The translations under genes and the position numbers were made by a program. A stretch of 64,000 nucleotides of DNA from Nemertoderma westbladi (Eukaryota; Xenacoelomorpha; Nemertodermatida; Nemertodermatidae). Where the stretch lies: positions 1-64,000 of the forward strand of contig JAUCBJ010000533.1 in NCBI GenBank assembly GCA_032718475.1. Direction: 5' to 3'. Below, piece by piece: positions 37,956 through 52,200 of the stretch. The notes below the pieces were generated by a model that saw only the letters and a list, made by a program, of their open reading frames with translations, searched no databases and was not told where the DNA came from. Numbering within the stretch: the first letter of the stretch is position 1; each line of letters opens with the position of its first letter.

Positions 37956-38509
37956 ATCAGCATCGTCCTAGAGAGAGAACAAAGCCAATTCTAAATCAGC
38001 AACGGTCTAGAGAGAGAACAAAGCCAATTCTAAATCAGCATCGCCCTAGAGAGAGAACAAAGCCAATTCTAAATAAGCACCGGCTTAGAGAGAGAGAACA
38101 AAGCCAATTCTAAATCAGCATCGGCCTAGAGAGAGAACAAAGCCAATTCTAAATCAGAATCGTCCTAGAGAGAGAACAAAGCCAATTCAAAATCAACACC
38201 GTCCTAGAGAGAGAACAAAGCCAATTCTAAATAAGCACCGGCTTAGAGAGAGAACAAAGCCAATTCCAAATCAGCATCGTCCTAGAGAGAGAACAAAGCC
38301 AATTCTAAATCAACACCGTCCTAGAGAGAGAGAACAAAGCCAATTCTAAATAAGCATCATCCCAGAGAGAGAACAAAGCCAATTCCAAATCAGCATCGGC
38401 CTAGAGAGAGAACAAAGCCAATTCTAAATAAGCACCGGCTTAGAGAGAGAACAAAGCCAATTCCAAATCAGCATCGGCCTAGAGAGAGAACAAAGCCAAT
38501 TCTAAATCA

Positions 38510-39705
38510 GAATCGTCCTAGAGAGAGAACAAAGCCAATTCTAAATAAGCAACGGCTTAGAGAGAGAACAAAGCCAATTCTAAATCAGCATCGTCCTAGA
38601 GAGAGAGAACAAAGCCAATTCTAAATCAGCATCGTCCTAGAGAGAGAACAAAGCCAATTCCAAATCAGCATCGGCCTAGAGAGAGAACAAAGCCAATTCT
38701 AAATCAGAATCGTCCTAGAGAGAGAACAAAGCCAATTCTAAATCAGCATCGTCCTAGAGAGAGAACAAAGCCAATTCCAAATCAGCAACGTCCTAGAGAG
38801 AGAACAAAGCCAATTCTAAATAAGCACCGGCTTAGAGAGAGAACAAAGCCAATTCCAAATCAGCAACGTCCTAGAGAGAGAACAAAGCCAATTCTAAATC
38901 AGCATCGTCCTAGAGAGAGAACAAAGCCAATTCTAAATAAGCATCGTCCCAGAGAGAGAACAAAGCCAATTCCAAATCAGCATCGGCCTAGAGAGAGAAC
39001 AAAGCCAATTCTAAATAAGCACCGGCTTAGAGAGAGAACAAAGCCAATTCCAAATCAGCATCGGCCTAGAGAGAGAACAAAGCCAATTCTAAATCAGAAT
39101 CGTCCTAGAGAGAGAGAACAAAGCCAATTCTAAATCAGAATCGTCCTAGAGAGAGAACAAAGCCAATTCTAAATCAACACCGTCCTAGAGAGAACAAAGC
39201 CAATTCTAAATAAGCATCGTCCCAGAGAGAGAACAAAGCCAATTCCAAATCAGCATCGGCCTAGAGAGAGAACAAAGCCAATTCTAAATAAGCACCGGCT
39301 TAGAGAGAGAACAAAGCCAATTCCAAATCAGCATCGGCCTAGAGAGAGAACAAAGCCAATTCTAAATCAGAATCGTCCTAGATAGAGAACAAAGCCAATT
39401 CTAAATAAGCATCGTCCCAGAGAGAGAACAAAGCCAATTCCAAATCAGCATCGGCCTAGAGAGAGAACAAAGCCAATTCTAAATAAGCACCGGCTTAGAG
39501 AGAGAACAAAGCCAATTCCAAATCAGCATCGGCCTAGAGAGAGAACAAAGCCAATTCTAAATCAGAATCGTCCTAGAGAGAGAACAAAGCCAATTCTAAA
39601 TCAGCATCGTCCTAGAGAGAGAACAAAGCCAATTCTAAATCAGCATCGTCCTAGAGAGAGAACAAAGCCAATTCCAAATCAGCATCGGCCTAGAGAGAGA
39701 ACAAA
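38510..39705. repeat. Higher-order block Y0 (3' half of Y)
   Basis: Matches the end of block Y1 at an offset of 4,148 bp (38541 aligns with 42689, 38581 with 42729). It joins X1 at about 39706. Similarity to Y is lost left of about 38510, so this is a truncated copy at the edge of the higher-order domain. Confidence 0.75.
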
Positions 39706-41433
39706 GCCAATTCTAAATCAGCACCGTCCTAGAGAGAGAACAAAGCCAATTCTAAATCAGCACCGTCCTAGAGAGAGAGAACAAAGCCAATTCTAAATCA
39801 GCATCGGCCTAGAGAGAGAACAAAGCCAATTCTAAATCAGCATCGGCCTAGAGAGAGAACAAAGCCAATTCTAAATCAGCACCGGCTTAGAGAGAGAGAA
39901 CAAAGCCAATTCTAAATAAGCATCATCCCAGAGAGAGAACAAAGCCAATTCCAAATCAGCATCGGCCTAGAGAGAGAACAAAGCCAATTCTAAATAAGCA
40001 CCGGCTTAGAGAGAGAACAAAGCCAATTCCAAATCAGCATCGGCCTAGAGAGAGAACAAAGCCAATTCTAAATCAGAATCGTCCTAGAGAGAGAACAAAG
40101 CCAATTCTAAATCAGAATCGTCCTAGAGAGAGAACAAAGCCAATTCTAAATAAGCACCGGCTTAGAGAGAGAGAACAAAGCCAATTCTAAATAAGCATCA
40201 TCCCAGAGAGAGAACAAAGCCAATTCCAAATCAGCATCGGCCTAGAGAGAGAACAAAGCCAATTCTAAATAAGCACCGGCTTAGAGAGAGAACAAAGCCA
40301 ATTCCAAATCAGCATCGGCCTAGAGAGAGAACAAAGCCAATTCTAAATCAGAATCGTCCTAGAGAGAGAACAAAGCCAATTCTAAATAAGCAACGGCTTA
40401 GAGAGAGAACAAAGCCAATTCCAAATCAGCATCGGCCTAGAGAGAGAACAAAGCCAATTCTAAATCAGCATCGTCCTAGAGAGAGAGAACAAAGCCAATT
40501 CTAAATCAGAATCGTCCTAGAGAGAGAACAAAGCCAATTCTAAATAAGCACCGGCTTAGAGAGAGAACAAAGCCAATTCCAAATCAGCATCGGCCTAGAG
40601 AGAGAACAAAGCCAATTCTAAATCAGAATCGTCCTAGAGAGAGAACAAAGCCAATTCTAAATAAGCACCGGCTTAGAGAGAGAACAAAGCCAATTCTAAA
40701 TCAGCACCGTCCTAGAGAGAGAGAACAAAGCCAATTCTAAATAAGCATCGTCCCAGAGAGAGAACAAAGCCAATTCCAAATCAGCATCGGCCTAGAGAGA
40801 GAACAAAGCCAATTCTAAATCAGAATCGTCCTAGAGAGAGAACAAAGCCAATTCTAAATCAACACCGTCCTAGAGAGAGAGAACAAAGCCAATTCTAAAT
40901 AAGCATCGTCCCAGAGAGAGAACAAAGCCAATTCCAAATCAGCATCGGCCTAGAGAGAGAACAAAGCCAATTCTAAATAAGCACCGGCTTAGAGAGAGAA
41001 CAAAGCCAATTCCAAATCAGCATCGGCCTAGAGAGAGAACAAAGCCAATTCTAAATCAGAATCGTCCTAGATAGAGAACAAAGCCAATTCTAAATAAGCA
41101 TCGTCCCAGAGAGAGAACAAAGCCAATTCTAAATCAGCATCGGCCTAGAGAGAGAACAAAGCCAATTCTAAATAAGCACCGGCTTAGAGAGAGAACAAAG
41201 CCAATTCCAAATCAGCATCGGCCTAGAGAGAGAACAAAGCCAATTCTAAATCAGAATCGTCCTAGAGAGAGAACAAAGCCAATTCTAAATCAGCATCGTC
41301 CTAGAGAGAGAGAACAAAGCCAATTCTAAATCAACACCGTCCTAGAGAGAGAACAAAGCCAATTCTAAATCAGTATCGTCCTAGAGAGAGAACAAAGCCA
41401 ATTCTAAATCAGCATCGTCCTGGAGAGAACAAA
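39706..41433. repeat. Higher-order block X1 (1,728 bp)
   Basis: First complete copy of block X. It recurs at offset 6,568 (X2, 46274) and again 4,263 further (X3, 50537). Markers are paired CACCGTCC units, GCATCATCCCAG units, CTAGATAGAG, CAGTATCG and the closing CCTGGAGAGAACAAA at 41419. Confidence 0.8.
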
Positions 41434-44400
41434 GTCAATTCTAAATCAGCATCGTCCTAGAGAGAACAAAGTCAATTCTAAATCAGCATCGTCCTAGAGA
41501 GAGAACAAAGCCAATTCTAAATCAGAATCGGCCTAGAGAGAGAACAAAGCCAATTCTAAATCAGCATCGTCCTAGAGAGAGAACAAAGCCAATTCTAAAT
41601 CAACACCGTCCTAGAGAGAGAACAAAGCCAATTCTAAATCAGTATCGTCCTAGAGAGAGAACAAAGCCAATTCTAAATCAGCATCGTCCTGGAGAGAACA
41701 AAGTCAATTCTAAATCAGCATCGTCCTAGAGAGAACAAAGTCAATTCTAAATCAGCATCGTCCTAGAGAGAGAACAAAGCCAATTCTAAATCAGAATCGG
41801 CCTAGAGAGAGAACAAAGCCAATTCTAAATCAGCATCGCCCTAGAGAGAACAAAGCCAATTCTAAATAAGCATCGTCCTAGAGAGAGAACAAAGCCAATT
41901 CTAAATCAGCATCGTCCTAGAGAGAGAGAACAAAGCCAATTCTAAATCAGCATCGTCCCTGAGAGAGAACAAAGCCAATTCCAAATCAGCATCGGCCTAG
42001 AGAGAGAACAAAGCCAATTCTAAATCAGCACCGTCCTAGAGAGAGAACAAAGCCAATTCTAAATCAGCACCGTCCTAGAGAGAGAGAACAAAGCCAATTC
42101 TAAATAAGCATCGGCCTAGAGAGAGAACAAAGCCAATTCTAAATCAGCATCGTCCTAGAGAGAGAACAAAGCCAATTCTAAATAAGCATCGGCCTAGAGA
42201 GAGAACAAAGCCAATTCTAAATCAGAATCGTCCTAGAGAGAGAACAAAGCCAATTCTAAATAAGCATCATCCTAGAGAGAGAGAACAAAGCCAATTCCAA
42301 ATCAGCATCGGCCTAGAGAGAGAACAAAGCCAATTCTAAATAAGCACCGGCTTAGAGAGAGAACAAAGCCAATTCTAAATCAGCATCGTCCTAGAGAGAG
42401 AACAAAGCCAATTCTAAATAAGCATCGGCCTAGAGAGAGAACAAAGCCAATTCCAAATCAGCATCGGCCTAGAGAGAGAACAAAGCCAATTCTAAATCAG
42501 CACCGTCCTAGAGAGAGAACAAAGCCAATTCTAAATCAGCACCGTCCTAGAGAGAGAGAACAAAGCCAATTCTAAATCAGAATCGTCCTAGAGAGAGAAC
42601 AAAGCCAATTCCAAATAAGCACCGGCTTAGAGAGAGAACAAAGCCAATTCCAAATCAGCAACGTCCTAGAGAGAGAACAAAGCCAATTCTAAATAAGCAA
42701 CGGCTTAGAGAGAGAACAAAGCCAATTCTAAATCAGCATCGTCCTAGAGAGAGAGAACAAAGCCAATTCTAAATCAGCATCGTCCTAGAGAGAGAACAAA
42801 GCCAATTCCAAATCAGCATCGGCCTAGAGAGAGAACAAAGCCAATTCTAAATCAGAATCGTCCTAGAGAGAGAACAAAGCCAATTCTAAATCAGCATCGT
42901 CCTAGAGAGAGAACAAAGCCAATTCCAAATCAGCAACGTCCTAGAGAGAGAACAAAGCCAATTCTAAATAAGCACCGGCTTAGAGAGAGAACAAAGCCAA
43001 TTCCAAATCAGCAACGTCCTAGAGAGAGAACAAAGCCAATTCTAAATCAGCATCGTCCTAGAGAGAGAACAAAGCCAATTCTAAATAAGCATCGTCCCAG
43101 AGAGAGAACAAAGCCAATTCCAAATCAGCATCGGCCTAGAGAGAGAACAAAGCCAATTCTAAATAAGCACCGGCTTAGAGAGAGAACAAAGCCAATTCCA
43201 AATCAGCATCGGCCTAGAGAGAGAACAAAGCCAATTCTAAATCAGAATCGTCCTAGAGAGAGAGAACAAAGCCAATTCTAAATCAGAATCGTCCTAGAGA
43301 GAGAACAAAGCCAATTCTAAATCAACACCGTCCTAGAGAGAACAAAGCCAATTCTAAATAAGCATCGTCCCAGAGAGAGAACAAAGCCAATTCCAAATCA
43401 GCATCGGCCTAGAGAGAGAACAAAGCCAATTCTAAATAAGCACCGGCTTAGAGAGAGAACAAAGCCAATTCCAAATCAGCATCGGCCTAGAGAGAGAACA
43501 AAGCCAATTCTAAATCAGAATCGTCCTAGATAGAGAACAAAGCCAATTCTAAATAAGCATCGTCCCAGAGAGAGAACAAAGCCAATTCCAAATCAGCATC
43601 GGCCTAGAGAGAGAACAAAGCCAATTCTAAATAAGCACCGGCTTAGAGAGAGAACAAAGCCAATTCCAAATCAGCATCGGCCTAGAGAGAGAACAAAGCC
43701 AATTCTAAATCAGAATCGTCCTAGAGAGAGAACAAAGCCAATTCTAAATCAGCATCGTCCTAGAGAGAGAACAAAGCCAATTCTAAATCAGCATCGTCCT
43801 AGAGAGAGAACAAAGCCAATTCCAAATCAGCATCGGCCTAGAGAGAGAACAAAGTCAATTCTAAATCAGCATCGTCCTAGAGAGAACAAAGTCAATTCTA
43901 AATCAGCATCGTCCTAGAGAGAGAACAAAGCCAATTCTAAATCAGAATCGGCCTAGAGAGAGAACAAAGCCAATTCTAAATCAGCATCGTCCTAGAGAGA
44001 GAACAAAGCCAATTCTAAATCAACACCGTCCTAGAGAGAGAACAAAGCCAATTCTAAATCAGTATCGTCCTAGAGAGAGAACAAAGCCAATTCTAAATCA
44101 GCATCGTCCTGGAGAGAACAAAGTCAATTCTAAATCAGCATCGTCCTAGAGAGAACAAAGTCAATTCTAAATCAGCATCGTCCTAGAGAGAGAACAAAGC
44201 CAATTCTAAATCAGAATCGGCCTAGAGAGAGAACAAAGCCAATTCTAAATCAGCATCGCCCTAGAGAGAACAAAGCCAATTCTAAATAAGCATCGTCCTA
44301 GAGAGAGAACAAAGCCAATTCTAAATCAGCATCGTCCTAGAGAGAGAGAACAAAGCCAATTCTAAATCAGCATCGTCCCTGAGAGAGAACAAAGCCAATT

Positions 44401-46273
44401 CCAAATCAGCATCGGCCTAGAGAGAGAACAAAGCCAATTCTAAATCAGCACCGTCCTAGAGAGAGAACAAAGCCAATTCTAAATCAGCACCGTCCTAGAG
44501 AGAGAGAACAAAGCCAATTCTAAATAAGCATCGGCCTAGAGAGAGAACAAAGCCAATTCTAAATCAGCATCGTCCTAGAGAGAGAACAAAGCCAATTCTA
44601 AATAAGCATCGGCCTAGAGAGAGAACAAAGCCAATTCTAAATCAGAATCGTCCTAGAGAGAGAACAAAGCCAATTCTAAATAAGCATCATCCTAGAGAGA
44701 GAGAACAAAGCCAATTCCAAATCAGCATCGGCCTAGAGAGAGAACAAAGCCAATTCTAAATAAGCACCGGCTTAGAGAGAGAACAAAGCCAATTCTAAAT
44801 CAGCATCGTCCTAGAGAGAGAACAAAGCCAATTCTAAATAAGCATCGGCCTAGAGAGAGAACAAAGCCAATTCCAAATCAGCATCGGCCTAGAGAGAGAA
44901 CAAAGCCAATTCTAAATCAGCACCGTCCTAGAGAGAGAACAAAGCCAATTCTAAATCAGCACCGTCCTAGAGAGAGAGAACAAAGCCAATTCTAAATCAG
45001 AATCGTCCTAGAGAGAGAACAAAGCCAATTCCAAATAAGCACCGGCTTAGAGAGAGAACAAAGCCAATTCCAAATCAGCAACGTCCTAGAGAGAGAACAA
45101 AGCCAATTCTAAATAAGCAACGGCTTAGAGAGAGAACAAAGCCAATTCTAAATCAGCATCGTCCTAGAGAGAGAGAACAAAGCCAATTCTAAATCAGCAT
45201 CGTCCTAGAGAGAGAACAAAGCCAATTCCAAATCAGCATCGGCCTAGAGAGAGAACAAAGCCAATTCTAAATCAGAATCGTCCTAGAGAGAGAACAAAGC
45301 CAATTCTAAATCAGCATCGTCCTAGAGAGAGAACAAAGCCAATTCCAAATCAGCAACGTCCTAGAGAGAGAACAAAGCCAATTCTAAATAAGCACCGGCT
45401 TAGAGAGAGAACAAAGCCAATTCCAAATCAGCAACGTCCTAGAGAGAGAACAAAGCCAATTCTAAATCAGCATCGTCCTAGAGAGAGAACAAAGCCAATT
45501 CTAAATAAGCATCGTCCCAGAGAGAGAACAAAGCCAATTCCAAATCAGCATCGGCCTAGAGAGAGAACAAAGCCAATTCTAAATAAGCACCGGCTTAGAG
45601 AGAGAACAAAGCCAATTCCAAATCAGCATCGGCCTAGAGAGAGAACAAAGCCAATTCTAAATCAGAATCGTCCTAGAGAGAGAGAACAAAGCCAATTCTA
45701 AATCAGAATCGTCCTAGAGAGAGAACAAAGCCAATTCTAAATCAACACCGTCCTAGAGAGAACAAAGCCAATTCTAAATAAGCATCGTCCCAGAGAGAGA
45801 ACAAAGCCAATTCCAAATCAGCATCGGCCTAGAGAGAGAACAAAGCCAATTCTAAATAAGCACCGGCTTAGAGAGAGAACAAAGCCAATTCCAAATCAGC
45901 ATCGGCCTAGAGAGAGAACAAAGCCAATTCTAAATCAGAATCGTCCTAGATAGAGAACAAAGCCAATTCTAAATAAGCATCGTCCCAGAGAGAGAACAAA
46001 GCCAATTCCAAATCAGCATCGGCCTAGAGAGAGAACAAAGCCAATTCTAAATAAGCACCGGCTTAGAGAGAGAACAAAGCCAATTCCAAATCAGCATCGG
46101 CCTAGAGAGAGAACAAAGCCAATTCTAAATCAGAATCGTCCTAGAGAGAGAACAAAGCCAATTCTAAATCAGCATCGTCCTAGAGAGAGAACAAAGCCAA
46201 TTCTAAATCAGCATCGTCCTAGAGAGAGAACAAAGCCAATTCCAAATCAGCATCGGCCTAGAGAGAGAACAAA
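41434..46273. repeat. Tandem pair of higher-order block Y (Y1 and Y2, 2,420 bp each)
   Basis: Y1 41434-43853 and Y2 43854-46273. All positions compared agree at a 2,420-bp offset: CAGAATCGG at 41521/43941, CCTGG at 41688/44108, CTAGATAGAG in the 43501/45921 lines. The boundary is visible as AAAGTCAATT at 43854 against AAAGCCAATT at 46274. Monomer order and GA lengths are preserved, which implies a very recent duplication. Confidence 0.85.
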
Positions 46274-49200
46274 GCCAATTCTAAATCAGCACCGTCCTAG
46301 AGAGAGAACAAAGCCAATTCTAAATCAGCACCGTCCTAGAGAGAGAGAACAAAGCCAATTCTAAATCAGCATCGGCCTAGAGAGAGAACAAAGCCAATTC
46401 TAAATCAGCATCGGCCTAGAGAGAGAACAAAGCCAATTCTAAATCAGCACCGGCTTAGAGAGAGAGAACAAAGCCAATTCTAAATAAGCATCATCCCAGA
46501 GAGAGAACAAAGCCAATTCCAAATCAGCATCGGCCTAGAGAGAGAACAAAGCCAATTCTAAATAAGCACCGGCTTAGAGAGAGAACAAAGCCAATTCCAA
46601 ATCAGCATCGGCCTAGAGAGAGAACAAAGCCAATTCTAAATCAGAATCGTCCTAGAGAGAGAACAAAGCCAATTCTAAATCAGAATCGTCCTAGAGAGAG
46701 AACAAAGCCAATTCTAAATAAGCACCGGCTTAGAGAGAGAGAACAAAGCCAATTCTAAATAAGCATCATCCCAGAGAGAGAACAAAGCCAATTCCAAATC
46801 AGCATCGGCCTAGAGAGAGAACAAAGCCAATTCTAAATAAGCACCGGCTTAGAGAGAGAACAAAGCCAATTCCAAATCAGCATCGGCCTAGAGAGAGAAC
46901 AAAGCCAATTCTAAATCAGAATCGTCCTAGAGAGAGAACAAAGCCAATTCTAAATAAGCAACGGCTTAGAGAGAGAACAAAGCCAATTCCAAATCAGCAT
47001 CGGCCTAGAGAGAGAACAAAGCCAATTCTAAATCAGCATCGTCCTAGAGAGAGAGAACAAAGCCAATTCTAAATCAGAATCGTCCTAGAGAGAGAACAAA
47101 GCCAATTCTAAATAAGCACCGGCTTAGAGAGAGAACAAAGCCAATTCCAAATCAGCATCGGCCTAGAGAGAGAACAAAGCCAATTCTAAATCAGAATCGT
47201 CCTAGAGAGAGAACAAAGCCAATTCTAAATAAGCACCGGCTTAGAGAGAGAACAAAGCCAATTCTAAATCAGCACCGTCCTAGAGAGAGAGAACAAAGCC
47301 AATTCTAAATAAGCATCGTCCCAGAGAGAGAACAAAGCCAATTCCAAATCAGCATCGGCCTAGAGAGAGAACAAAGCCAATTCTAAATCAGAATCGTCCT
47401 AGAGAGAGAACAAAGCCAATTCTAAATCAACACCGTCCTAGAGAGAGAGAACAAAGCCAATTCTAAATAAGCATCGTCCCAGAGAGAGAACAAAGCCAAT
47501 TCCAAATCAGCATCGGCCTAGAGAGAGAACAAAGCCAATTCTAAATAAGCACCGGCTTAGAGAGAGAACAAAGCCAATTCCAAATCAGCATCGGCCTAGA
47601 GAGAGAACAAAGCCAATTCTAAATCAGAATCGTCCTAGATAGAGAACAAAGCCAATTCTAAATAAGCATCGTCCCAGAGAGAGAACAAAGCCAATTCTAA
47701 ATCAGCATCGGCCTAGAGAGAGAACAAAGCCAATTCTAAATAAGCACCGGCTTAGAGAGAGAACAAAGCCAATTCCAAATCAGCATCGGCCTAGAGAGAG
47801 AACAAAGCCAATTCTAAATCAGAATCGTCCTAGAGAGAGAACAAAGCCAATTCTAAATCAGCATCGTCCTAGAGAGAGAGAACAAAGCCAATTCTAAATC
47901 AACACCGTCCTAGAGAGAGAACAAAGCCAATTCTAAATCAGTATCGTCCTAGAGAGAGAACAAAGCCAATTCTAAATCAGCATCGTCCTGGAGAGAACAA
48001 AGTCAATTCTAAATCAGCATCGTCCTAGAGAGAACAAAGTCAATTCTAAATCAGCATCGTCCTAGAGAGAGAACAAAGCCAATTCTAAATCAGAATCGGC
48101 CTAGAGAGAGAACAAAGTCAATTCTAAATCAGCATCGTCCTAGAGAGAACAAAGTCAATTCTAAATCAGCATCGTCCTAGAGAGAGAACAAAGCCAATTC
48201 TAAATCAGAATCGGCCTAGAGAGAGAACAAAGCCAATTCTAAATCAGCATCGTCCTAGAGAGAGAACAAAGCCAATTCTAAATCAACACCGTCCTAGAGA
48301 GAGAACAAAGCCAATTCTAAATCAGTATCGTCCTAGAGAGAGAACAAAGCCAATTCTAAATCAGCATCGTCCTGGAGAGAACAAAGTCAATTCTAAATCA
48401 GCATCGTCCTAGAGAGAACAAAGTCAATTCTAAATCAGCATCGTCCTAGAGAGAGAACAAAGCCAATTCTAAATCAGAATCGGCCTAGAGAGAGAACAAA
48501 GCCAATTCTAAATCAGCATCGCCCTAGAGAGAACAAAGCCAATTCTAAATAAGCATCGTCCTAGAGAGAGAACAAAGCCAATTCTAAATCAGCATCGTCC
48601 TAGAGAGAGAGAACAAAGCCAATTCTAAATCAGCATCGTCCCTGAGAGAGAACAAAGCCAATTCCAAATCAGCATCGGCCTAGAGAGAGAACAAAGCCAA
48701 TTCTAAATCAGCACCGTCCTAGAGAGAGAACAAAGCCAATTCTAAATCAGCACCGTCCTAGAGAGAGAGAACAAAGCCAATTCTAAATAAGCATCGGCCT
48801 AGAGAGAGAACAAAGCCAATTCTAAATCAGCATCGTCCTAGAGAGAGAACAAAGCCAATTCTAAATAAGCATCGGCCTAGAGAGAGAACAAAGCCAATTC
48901 TAAATCAGAATCGTCCTAGAGAGAGAACAAAGCCAATTCTAAATAAGCATCATCCTAGAGAGAGAGAACAAAGCCAATTCCAAATCAGCATCGGCCTAGA
49001 GAGAGAACAAAGCCAATTCTAAATAAGCACCGGCTTAGAGAGAGAACAAAGCCAATTCTAAATCAGCATCGTCCTAGAGAGAGAACAAAGCCAATTCTAA
49101 ATAAGCATCGGCCTAGAGAGAGAACAAAGCCAATTCCAAATCAGCATCGGCCTAGAGAGAGAACAAAGCCAATTCTAAATCAGCACCGTCCTAGAGAGAG

Positions 49201-52200
49201 AACAAAGCCAATTCTAAATCAGCACCGTCCTAGAGAGAGAGAACAAAGCCAATTCTAAATCAGAATCGTCCTAGAGAGAGAACAAAGCCAATTCCAAATA
49301 AGCACCGGCTTAGAGAGAGAACAAAGCCAATTCCAAATCAGCAACGTCCTAGAGAGAGAACAAAGCCAATTCTAAATAAGCAACGGCTTAGAGAGAGAAC
49401 AAAGCCAATTCTAAATCAGCATCGTCCTAGAGAGAGAGAACAAAGCCAATTCTAAATCAGCATCGTCCTAGAGAGAGAACAAAGCCAATTCCAAATCAGC
49501 ATCGGCCTAGAGAGAGAACAAAGCCAATTCTAAATCAGAATCGTCCTAGAGAGAGAACAAAGCCAATTCTAAATCAGCATCGTCCTAGAGAGAGAACAAA
49601 GCCAATTCCAAATCAGCAACGTCCTAGAGAGAGAACAAAGCCAATTCTAAATAAGCACCGGCTTAGAGAGAGAACAAAGCCAATTCCAAATCAGCAACGT
49701 CCTAGAGAGAGAACAAAGCCAATTCTAAATCAGCATCGTCCTAGAGAGAGAACAAAGCCAATTCTAAATAAGCATCGTCCCAGAGAGAGAACAAAGCCAA
49801 TTCCAAATCAGCATCGGCCTAGAGAGAGAACAAAGCCAATTCTAAATAAGCACCGGCTTAGAGAGAGAACAAAGCCAATTCCAAATCAGCATCGGCCTAG
49901 AGAGAGAACAAAGCCAATTCTAAATCAGAATCGTCCTAGAGAGAGAGAACAAAGCCAATTCTAAATCAGAATCGTCCTAGAGAGAGAACAAAGCCAATTC
50001 TAAATCAACACCGTCCTAGAGAGAACAAAGCCAATTCTAAATAAGCATCGTCCCAGAGAGAGAACAAAGCCAATTCCAAATCAGCATCGGCCTAGAGAGA
50101 GAACAAAGCCAATTCTAAATAAGCACCGGCTTAGAGAGAGAACAAAGCCAATTCCAAATCAGCATCGGCCTAGAGAGAGAACAAAGCCAATTCTAAATCA
50201 GAATCGTCCTAGATAGAGAACAAAGCCAATTCTAAATAAGCATCGTCCCAGAGAGAGAACAAAGCCAATTCCAAATCAGCATCGGCCTAGAGAGAGAACA
50301 AAGCCAATTCTAAATAAGCACCGGCTTAGAGAGAGAACAAAGCCAATTCCAAATCAGCATCGGCCTAGAGAGAGAACAAAGCCAATTCTAAATCAGAATC
50401 GTCCTAGAGAGAGAACAAAGCCAATTCTAAATCAGCATCGTCCTAGAGAGAGAACAAAGCCAATTCTAAATCAGCATCGTCCTAGAGAGAGAACAAAGCC
50501 AATTCCAAATCAGCATCGGCCTAGAGAGAGAACAAAGCCAATTCTAAATCAGCACCGTCCTAGAGAGAGAACAAAGCCAATTCTAAATCAGCACCGTCCT
50601 AGAGAGAGAGAACAAAGCCAATTCTAAATCAGCATCGGCCTAGAGAGAGAACAAAGCCAATTCTAAATCAGCATCGGCCTAGAGAGAGAACAAAGCCAAT
50701 TCTAAATCAGCACCGGCTTAGAGAGAGAGAACAAAGCCAATTCTAAATAAGCATCATCCCAGAGAGAGAACAAAGCCAATTCCAAATCAGCATCGGCCTA
50801 GAGAGAGAACAAAGCCAATTCTAAATAAGCACCGGCTTAGAGAGAGAACAAAGCCAATTCCAAATCAGCATCGGCCTAGAGAGAGAACAAAGCCAATTCT
50901 AAATCAGAATCGTCCTAGAGAGAGAACAAAGCCAATTCTAAATCAGAATCGTCCTAGAGAGAGAACAAAGCCAATTCTAAATAAGCACCGGCTTAGAGAG
51001 AGAGAACAAAGCCAATTCTAAATAAGCATCATCCCAGAGAGAGAACAAAGCCAATTCCAAATCAGCATCGGCCTAGAGAGAGAACAAAGCCAATTCTAAA
51101 TAAGCACCGGCTTAGAGAGAGAACAAAGCCAATTCCAAATCAGCATCGGCCTAGAGAGAGAACAAAGCCAATTCTAAATCAGAATCGTCCTAGAGAGAGA
51201 ACAAAGCCAATTCTAAATAAGCAACGGCTTAGAGAGAGAACAAAGCCAATTCCAAATCAGCATCGGCCTAGAGAGAGAACAAAGCCAATTCTAAATCAGC
51301 ATCGTCCTAGAGAGAGAGAACAAAGCCAATTCTAAATCAGAATCGTCCTAGAGAGAGAACAAAGCCAATTCTAAATAAGCACCGGCTTAGAGAGAGAACA
51401 AAGCCAATTCCAAATCAGCATCGGCCTAGAGAGAGAACAAAGCCAATTCTAAATCAGAATCGTCCTAGAGAGAGAACAAAGCCAATTCTAAATAAGCACC
51501 GGCTTAGAGAGAGAACAAAGCCAATTCTAAATCAGCACCGTCCTAGAGAGAGAGAACAAAGCCAATTCTAAATAAGCATCGTCCCAGAGAGAGAACAAAG
51601 CCAATTCCAAATCAGCATCGGCCTAGAGAGAGAACAAAGCCAATTCTAAATCAGAATCGTCCTAGAGAGAGAACAAAGCCAATTCTAAATCAACACCGTC
51701 CTAGAGAGAGAGAACAAAGCCAATTCTAAATAAGCATCGTCCCAGAGAGAGAACAAAGCCAATTCCAAATCAGCATCGGCCTAGAGAGAGAACAAAGCCA
51801 ATTCTAAATAAGCACCGGCTTAGAGAGAGAACAAAGCCAATTCCAAATCAGCATCGGCCTAGAGAGAGAACAAAGCCAATTCTAAATCAGAATCGTCCTA
51901 GATAGAGAACAAAGCCAATTCTAAATAAGCATCGTCCCAGAGAGAGAACAAAGCCAATTCTAAATCAGCATCGGCCTAGAGAGAGAACAAAGCCAATTCT
52001 AAATAAGCACCGGCTTAGAGAGAGAACAAAGCCAATTCCAAATCAGCATCGGCCTAGAGAGAGAACAAAGCCAATTCTAAATCAGAATCGTCCTAGAGAG
52101 AGAACAAAGCCAATTCTAAATCAGCATCGTCCTAGAGAGAGAGAACAAAGCCAATTCTAAATCAACACCGTCCTAGAGAGAGAACAAAGCCAATTCTAAA

